Made by a program: the position numbers and the translations under genes. Of a stretch of 8,599 nt of DNA, positions 4,613 to 8,599 are shown in pieces; position 1 is the stretch's first letter; each line of letters opens with the position of its first letter. The notes under the pieces were generated by a model. That model had not been told where the DNA came from and ran no database searches. It saw nothing but the letters and a program-made list of their open reading frames with translations. Origin of the DNA: an uncultured Coriobacteriaceae bacterium (GTDB lineage: Bacteria > Actinomycetota > Coriobacteriia > Coriobacteriales > UMGS124); assembly GCA_900555105.1 (NCBI GenBank), contig USJP01000047.1, positions 1-8,599 of the forward strand, in the 5' to 3' direction.

Positions 4613-5365
4613 TCAGTAATAAATCGACAGCGGCTTGCCTTCTACCTGCATAATCTTGAAATCTACCCCGTAGATGCTTGAGAGCACCTCGGGTGTCATC
4701 ACCTCCTCGACGCTCCCGAGGGCCGCTATATGTCCATCCACGAAGGCGCAGATGACGTCGGAATAAAAGGCCGCATAATTGATCTCGTGAAGTACGAGGA
4801 CGACCGTTTTTCCCAGCTCGTCGCACAGGCGGCGAACGGTTTTCATGAGACGGGTGGCATGGTAGATATCCAGGTTGTTTGTCGGCTCGTCGAGCAGGAC
4901 GATCTCTGTGTCTTGCGCGATGACCATTGCGATGAACGCACGCTGGCGCTGTCCGCCGGATAGCTCGTCGATAAAGCGATCTTCATATTCTTCCAGCTCC
5001 ATGTAGGCAATTGCTTCGTCCACGTACCGCTCGTCCTCGGGGGTGAGATGGCTGCCCGAGTAGGGAAAGCGGCCAAAGGAAACGAGCTCGCGCACGGTGA
5101 GCTTCATTTGCACGTTGTTTGTCTGCGTGAGGATGGCCAGGTGGCGGGCGAGGCCGCTGCTTTTCCAGGTGTGCAGGTCGCGCCCGTCGAGGGTGACGTG
5201 TCCTTCGTCGGGCTGGATCAGGCGTGAAATGATGCCCATAACGGTTGATTTACCTGCGCCGTTCGGCCCGATAAGGGAGATGACCTTTTTGCGCGGTATG
5301 TCGAATGACACGTTATCCACCACGGTCTTGTCGCCATAACGTTTGGTGAGGTTCTTGATTTGCAT
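4613..5365 (-). CDS. Iron-siderophore ABC transporter ATP-binding protein (YclP/FatE-like)
   Basis: This 250-residue cytoplasmic ATPase powers uptake through the two permeases. All motifs are intact: Walker A GPNGAGKS (33-40), Q-loop Q81, signature LSGGQRQ (135-141), Walker B IVLLDEP (155-161), D-loop NNLD (163-166) and the switch histidine H193. The segments ELVSFGRFPYS and QRAFIAMVIAQDTE, and the length, closely resemble B. subtilis YclP as I recall it, the ATPase of a catecholate (petrobactin) importer. The ATG at 5365 lies 8 bp after the stop of the second permease. Only a poor ribosome binding site is visible (GAAAGG 13 bases away), so translation is probably coupled to the upstream gene. 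The product fits the importer on both gene order and motifs. Confidence 0.95.
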   Translation of the reverse strand: MQIKNLTKRYGDKTVVDNVSFDIPRKKVISLIGPNGAGKSTVMGIISRLIQPDEGHVTLDGRDLHTWKSSGLARHLAILTQTNNVQMKLTVRELVSFGRFPYSGSHLTPEDERYVDEAIAYMELEEYEDRFIDELSGGQRQRAFIAMVIAQDTEIVLLDEPTNNLDIYHATRLMKTVRRLCDELGKTVVLVLHEINYAAFYSDVICAFVDGHIAALGSVEEVMTPEVLSSIYGVDFKIMQVEGKPLSIYY

Positions 5366-5373
5366 GGCAGTTC

Positions 5374-6396
5374 TTATGCCTTTCGGGTGGTGAGGAGCAG
5401 GTAGAGGAAGTACGCGCCGCCGCCTATGGTGATGAACACGCTGATGGGAATCACGTAGTTGAAGACGTGTTCAACGAGCAACTGGCCGGCGATGAGGACA
5501 AGCATGCCGAAGAGCACGGTGCCGGCAATGAGCTGGGTATGGCGGTAAGTCTTGAGGAGCTGCCTGGCGAGGTTGGCGATGATGAGTCCCAAGAACGAAA
5601 TCGGTCCCACCATGGCGGTGGCCACGGCGATATAGAGCGTCACACCCAGGAGCAGCCTCCGCACGCTGCGGTCGAAGTCAACGCCCAGGTTGATTGCCTG
5701 TTCTTTGCCCAGCGTGATGACATCGAGCCGCGCTAGGTCGGCGCGCAGGGCGAAGGCAACCACCGCCAAAACCACAATGGAGAAGACGATCACCTCGGTG
5801 TTAATGTTGGAGAAGCTTGCCACGAGGCTCGACAGCAGCGTGTCGTACTCGTTTGGGTCCATGACGCGCGTGAGTGTGGATTGGATACTGGAGAAGAATG
5901 ACGACAGCACCGTGCCAATAAGCAGGACGTACAAGACGTTGTAGTTGGTGAGGCGGAACAAGTACCCATATATGAACGTCGCCGTCACGCCCATGATGAC
6001 CAGGTCTACTGCAAACGAGGCGTTGGCGTTAAGCGCAAGCCAGCTGCCGGTGCCTGCTACGAACACCACGGCGGTGTGGATGAGCGTATAGAGCGAGTTC
6101 ATGCCGAGCAGACACGGCGTGACGATGGTGTTGTTGATGATGGACTGAAACACCAGCGATGCCGCGCCGATGGCAAAGGCCGAAACCGCCATTGCGGCGA
6201 GTTTGGGTGCGCGCAACTTGAGCGCGAATGCGACGAGGCGGTCATTGCCAAACTTTACGTCCAACGTCATGTAGGCCACGGCGGCCAGGAGCACAAGGGC
6301 GCACAGGACGAGGAGCTTGCGACGGTTCGAACGTCGCGCGAGCAATGAAGGGGAGATACTGGGTCCATCGCAGGCGGGAACGATTGTGCGGGCCAT
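5374..6396 (-). CDS. Iron-siderophore ABC transporter permease (YclO/FatC-like)
   Basis: This 340-residue FecCD-family integral membrane protein forms half of the translocation channel. It has about nine or ten hydrophobic spans. Family features include LRAPKLAAMAVSAFAIGAASLVFQSIINN (about 62-90), LGMNSLYTLIHT, the coupling-helix region GVDFDRSVRRLLLG, and GPISFLGLIIANLARQLL (about 263-280), which contacts the ATPase. The start is the ATG at 6396, which overlaps the TAA of the upstream permease as TAATG. GGGAGG at 6406-6411 is nine bases from it. An ATG at 6402 is only three bases from that site and is less likely. The one-base overlap indicates translational coupling and equal production of the two permeases. 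Confidence 0.93.
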   Translation of the reverse strand: MARTIVPACDGPSISPSLLARRSNRRKLLVLCALVLLAAVAYMTLDVKFGNDRLVAFALKLRAPKLAAMAVSAFAIGAASLVFQSIINNTIVTPCLLGMNSLYTLIHTAVVFVAGTGSWLALNANASFAVDLVIMGVTATFIYGYLFRLTNYNVLYVLLIGTVLSSFFSSIQSTLTRVMDPNEYDTLLSSLVASFSNINTEVIVFSIVVLAVVAFALRADLARLDVITLGKEQAINLGVDFDRSVRRLLLGVTLYIAVATAMVGPISFLGLIIANLARQLLKTYRHTQLIAGTVLFGMLVLIAGQLLVEHVFNYVIPISVFITIGGGAYFLYLLLTTRKA

Positions 6397-7451
6397 TAGC
6401 ATGCGCCTCCCTGAGCAGCCTTGTTGGGCTCTGCCAGGGTGGGGCCGCTGAGCAGCTTCTTTACATTCGCCCAGCTGATAGCCTGCCTGCCGTGCTTAAG
6501 GCGGTAGATGAGCAGGCCGATGAACACCAGGCTTCCCGCGATGCCCACGATGAGCTCGATCGGCAGCTCGTACGGGGCGATGACGGTGCGCGCCAACAGG
6601 TCGCACACCAAAACGAACAGGGCGCCGAACAGGGCGGTGTCCACGAGGGCCCCGCGAATCTTGTCTCCCTTGAACATGGCGACGATGTTGGGAACGATGA
6701 GGCCGATGTAGGAGATGGACCCTACGGTCGACACGACGGCGGCCGTGATGAGCGCTGCAATGGTGAGTCCCCCAAAGAGCACGGCGTTGTAGTTCACACC
6801 GAGGTTCTTGGAGAAGTTCTTGCCCATGCCCACGATGTTGAAGTGGTTGGCGAAGACAAAGGCGGCGATGATGAGGGGGCCGGTGAGAAACACCAGCTCG
6901 TAGCGGCCGCGGAGCACGAGTGAGAAATGCCCGACAAGCCAGGTGGAAAGTGCCTGGTTCATGTCGTACTGGAAGGCGATAAAGTTGGTGATGCCTGTGA
7001 TGACGTTGCCAAACATGATTCCTACGAGGGGAACCATGACGACGTCTTTGAACTGGATGCGCTGGATGAACCAGACGAAGATCCATGTGCCTAGAGTTGC
7101 CGCCACAAAGGCGAACAGGCTGCGTCCCCAGATGCCTGCCGTTGGAACGAATACCATGGCGATAAGGACGCCGAGCTGGGCGGATTGGATGGTAGCGCCC
7201 GTGGTGGGGGAGACGAACTTGTTCATGCAAAGCTGCTGCATGATGAGGCCGGCAACGCTCATGCCCGCGCCCGTGCACAAAATTGCGAGAAGGCGGGGCA
7301 GTCGTGAAGCAAGCAGGGTGAGCCACTGGTCTGCGTCGCCGCTGAGGAGGCCAGACACGTCCATGTCGAGCACTCCCACAAACAGGGAGGCAAACGACAT
7401 GAGTGCCAAAGAGGCGCTAAGTAGTATTGTGGAGAGGTGTTGTTTGAGCAC
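6396..7451 (-). CDS. Iron-siderophore ABC transporter permease (YclN/FatD-like), GTG start
   Basis: This 351-residue FecCD-family permease is the first transporter gene. Diagnostic stretches are SRLPRLLAILCTGAGMSVAGLIMQQL (about 49-74), NKFVSPTTGATIQSAQLG (about 77-94), GSISYIGLIVPNIVAMF, and a closing ELPIELIVGIAGSLVFIGLLIYR. About 35 residues follow the last span as a polar cytoplasmic tail. I place the start at the GTG at 7451, because AAGGAG (7457-7462) lies five bases before it. An in-frame ATG at 7496 has no ribosome binding site and adds a non-hydrophobic 15-residue extension. The gene ends in the TAATG overlap with the second permease. With the ATPase and binding protein, it completes an importer in the B. 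subtilis yclNOPQ gene order. Confidence 0.93.
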   Translation of the reverse strand: MLKQHLSTILLSASLALMSFASLFVGVLDMDVSGLLSGDADQWLTLLASRLPRLLAILCTGAGMSVAGLIMQQLCMNKFVSPTTGATIQSAQLGVLIAMVFVPTAGIWGRSLFAFVAATLGTWIFVWFIQRIQFKDVVMVPLVGIMFGNVITGITNFIAFQYDMNQALSTWLVGHFSLVLRGRYELVFLTGPLIIAAFVFANHFNIVGMGKNFSKNLGVNYNAVLFGGLTIAALITAAVVSTVGSISYIGLIVPNIVAMFKGDKIRGALVDTALFGALFVLVCDLLARTVIAPYELPIELIVGIAGSLVFIGLLIYRLKHGRQAISWANVKKLLSGPTLAEPNKAAQGGAC

Positions 7452-7456
7452 GCATA

Positions 7457-7462
7457 CTCCTT
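7457..7462 (-). promoter_or_regulatory. Ribosome binding site AAGGAG deciding the GTG start of the first permease
   Basis: AAGGAG on the minus strand is followed after five bases (TATGC) by GTG at 7451. The longer in-frame ATG (7496) has nothing similar upstream. Confidence 0.7.
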
Positions 7463-7514
7463 CATGCAGTAGCTGGTAGATGGGCAAGCCCTGCATGAAG
7501 CTGGAGATATGCGA

Positions 7515-7551
7515 CTAGCCTGAAAAAAGGTAGAGAGATACTGCAGGCTAG
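7515..7551 (-). promoter_or_regulatory. Leader stem-loop upstream of the transporter operon
   Basis: CTAGCCTG and CAGGCTAG form a perfect 8-bp stem around a 21-base loop. In the minus-strand transcript the loop ends in TTTTTT. A second stem, GCAGG (7561-7565, minus sense) with CCTGC (7543-7547), would use part of the same strand and so exclude the first. This is an attenuator-like layout between the putative promoter and the first start codon, but the T-run lies in the loop rather than after the stem. Confidence 0.4.
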
Positions 7552-7590
7552 CCGGTCTTACCTGCTGTCTGCAGTGCTCGCTGGACGCAT

Positions 7591-7619
7591 ATGATAACCA
7601 CGGTTTACTTATATGAGAA
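7591..7619 (-). promoter_or_regulatory. Putative promoter of the siderophore transporter operon
   Basis: On the minus strand TTCTCA (7614-7619) and TATCAT (7591-7596) are 17 bp apart. They match the -35 and -10 consensus at 4/6 and 5/6 positions. The operator-like site fills most of the spacer and touches the -10. The predicted transcript start is near 7584, giving a leader of about 130 bases before the GTG. Confidence 0.45.
7596..7611. promoter_or_regulatory. Operator-like site, copy 2, in the operon promoter
   Basis: AACCACGGTTTACTTA matches the site at 4578-4593 at 14 of 16 positions. The AACC/GGTT arms form a dyad between the putative -10 and -35. A repressor bound here would occlude RNA polymerase. 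Iron-responsive repression is the expected logic for such an operon, but the sequence is not one of the Fur or DtxR consensus boxes I know. Confidence 0.5.
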
Positions 7620-7638
7620 TACACAATCGGGCGGATTT

Positions 7639-7649
7639 CAGAAGTTCTG
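7639..7649. repeat. Small dyad CAGAA-G-TTCTG upstream of the operon promoter
   Basis: A perfect 5-bp inverted repeat around one base, 20 bp upstream of the putative -35 of the transporter operon. It is short enough to be chance. Its position also suits an activator site. Confidence 0.3.
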
Positions 7650-7690
7650 CATATCTAACTTAATAAAGAAAAAGACTATCCGTTCCTGCC

Positions 7691-8548
7691 CTATCTCAGC
7701 CTTGCCAGCTCTAGCTTCCCCTTGAGGCCCGTTGGTTCCACGGGCATGTACAGCCGTGTGTAGACTTTGCCGCGTACCGGCAGGACGCAGGGGGCTACGA
7801 TGGCGCCAGATTGGCGCAGGCCATGTGCGAGCAGGAAGTCGGCGATGCGCGTGCGCACGGCGCCGGTGCGATCGAAGCCCGGGATTTTGTCTTCATCGTC
7901 GCAGTATGGAAGGCTCACGCATGCACATCCCAGGAATCGCGCCGGCTTTTCGTCCACCAGGTCCAGGTCGGGCATGAGGTCGCGGTATCGCGCGGGGATG
8001 GCGCGTCCCCAGCGCGTTTCGACCTTGGCGGAATCGCTTGCGTCAACGTCGAGCACGGCGGCAAACGATGAGACAGGCATGCCTTCCAGCAGGGAGTCTT
8101 GTGCGCGGTTTGCCACAAACCTGTCGTAACCGCCTTCGCACCCGTCGTAATAGATGAGCCATTCATCAGCCTTCTCAAGGCGTGGGGCCGCATCGGGGTT
8201 GGCTACCACCTCGCGCAGCAGGGCGAATCTCTCATGAGCGGCCTGCGCCCACTTGAGCTGTAGTTCACTGCGCCCTAGACAGTCATCGACGAACCCCTGG
8301 GCATCGACCGGAGCGTCGACCAATGTCTCTTTTGCGTGCTGTACCTGGTATCCGGCATTCTTGAGCATGACGCACTCAACGACGCGGAATACGTCGGCAT
8401 TGGAATAAGTGCGGTAGTTCGATTCCGGGTCGCGCTGGGGGCTTACCAGGCCGAGCTGCTCGTAGTAGCGCAGCGTTCCGCGCGATATGCCAAGCGCCGA
8501 CATCAAGACGTTGGTGCTGTACGACTTCCCCTGTGCGCTGTCTTGCAT
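7691..8548 (-). CDS. MerR-family transcriptional regulator with large effector domain
   Basis: This 285-residue protein has an N-terminal MerR winged helix-turn-helix (about 10-78). SYSTNVLMSALGISRGTLRYYEQLGLV is the HTH with the RYYE hallmark, and NYRTYSNADVFRVV is the wing and third helix. A linker and coiled-coil-like helix (about 85-118) for dimerisation follows. The C-terminal part (about 128-285), with FLLAHGLRQSGAIVAP and VYTRLYMPVEP, resembles GyrI/BmrR-type ligand-binding domains. It contains C208, C210 and C216 in CACVSLPYC, which might sense metal or redox state, but this is unproven. The ATG at 8548 is supported by GAGGGGG four bases upstream. It lies on the same strand as the siderophore importer and 239 bp upstream of its GTG, so it is a candidate regulator of that operon. 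No strong terminator separates them, so read-through is possible. Confidence 0.88.
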   Translation of the reverse strand: MQDSAQGKSYSTNVLMSALGISRGTLRYYEQLGLVSPQRDPESNYRTYSNADVFRVVECVMLKNAGYQVQHAKETLVDAPVDAQGFVDDCLGRSELQLKWAQAAHERFALLREVVANPDAAPRLEKADEWLIYYDGCEGGYDRFVANRAQDSLLEGMPVSSFAAVLDVDASDSAKVETRWGRAIPARYRDLMPDLDLVDEKPARFLGCACVSLPYCDDEDKIPGFDRTGAVRTRIADFLLAHGLRQSGAIVAPCVLPVRGKVYTRLYMPVEPTGLKGKLELARLR

Positions 8549-8599
8549 GGCGCCCCCTCAAGTTGTTTGCCGTGTCGTCTTATGCGAAAACGGCGGGGC

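Noticed and set aside
6496..7326. A 276-codon minus-strand frame overlapping the first permease in another frame
   Set aside because: The product is R/H/P-rich with no membrane spans. The FecCD permease in the other frame has full family motifs.
7639..7690. Rho-independent terminator after the MerR gene
   Set aside because: The stretch is T-rich on the minus strand (CTTTTTCTTTATT), but no stable GC stem precedes it.
8549..8599. Promoter of the MerR gene at the window edge
   Set aside because: Only about 50 bases are available. The RBS is visible, but no convincing -35/-10 pair can be seen.

Overview
The window is about 8.6 kb of moderately GC-rich bacterial DNA. It carries a Tat-exported FAD reductase with a divergent LysR regulator, Tat-dependent solute uptake and a B. 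subtilis YclNOPQ-like iron-siderophore transporter. This combination suggests a gut-type actinobacterium of the Coriobacteriia (Eggerthellaceae-like). That placement is inferred from gene content and was not checked by a database search.

Left part (1-2241). The 5' end of a Tat-exported, FAD-dependent fumarate-reductase-type flavoprotein lies on the minus strand and runs off the window edge. Facing away from it is a LysR-family regulator. The 319-bp divergent spacer holds two dyads with identical arms (GGTTC-N6-GAACC), a larger imperfect dyad between them, and a perfect TATAAT inside a further dyad. This is the usual layout for a LysR regulator controlling its neighbour and itself. A nucleoside 2-deoxyribosyltransferase-family gene follows 27 bp behind the regulator.

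Middle (2242-3398). A small protein made of two tandem treble-clef/zinc-ribbon modules is followed by about 600 bp without an obvious large gene. That stretch is the most unexplained part of the window. It has four copies of a 13-bp motif (GAGTTTCGGAGTA), two forward and two inverted. They are exactly mirror-symmetric about position 3004.5, with 41 bp between the members of each pair, and a perfect 24-bp palindrome lies between the two arms. Next to it is a possible 51-codon cysteine-containing small ORF on the minus strand.

Right part (3399-8599), all on the minus strand. A MerR-family regulator with a large C-terminal domain is followed by a complete iron-siderophore ABC importer in the order permease, permease, ATPase, binding protein. 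The permeases overlap (TAATG) and the permease-ATPase gap is 8 bp. A 68-bp gap precedes the binding-protein gene. A 16-bp operator-like sequence (AACCAyGGTTwACTTA) occurs twice: inside the putative operon promoter, and in the gap before the binding-protein gene. This suggests one regulator (iron-responsive, or the adjacent MerR protein) acts at both points. A leader stem-loop with an alternative pairing lies between the promoter and the first permease.
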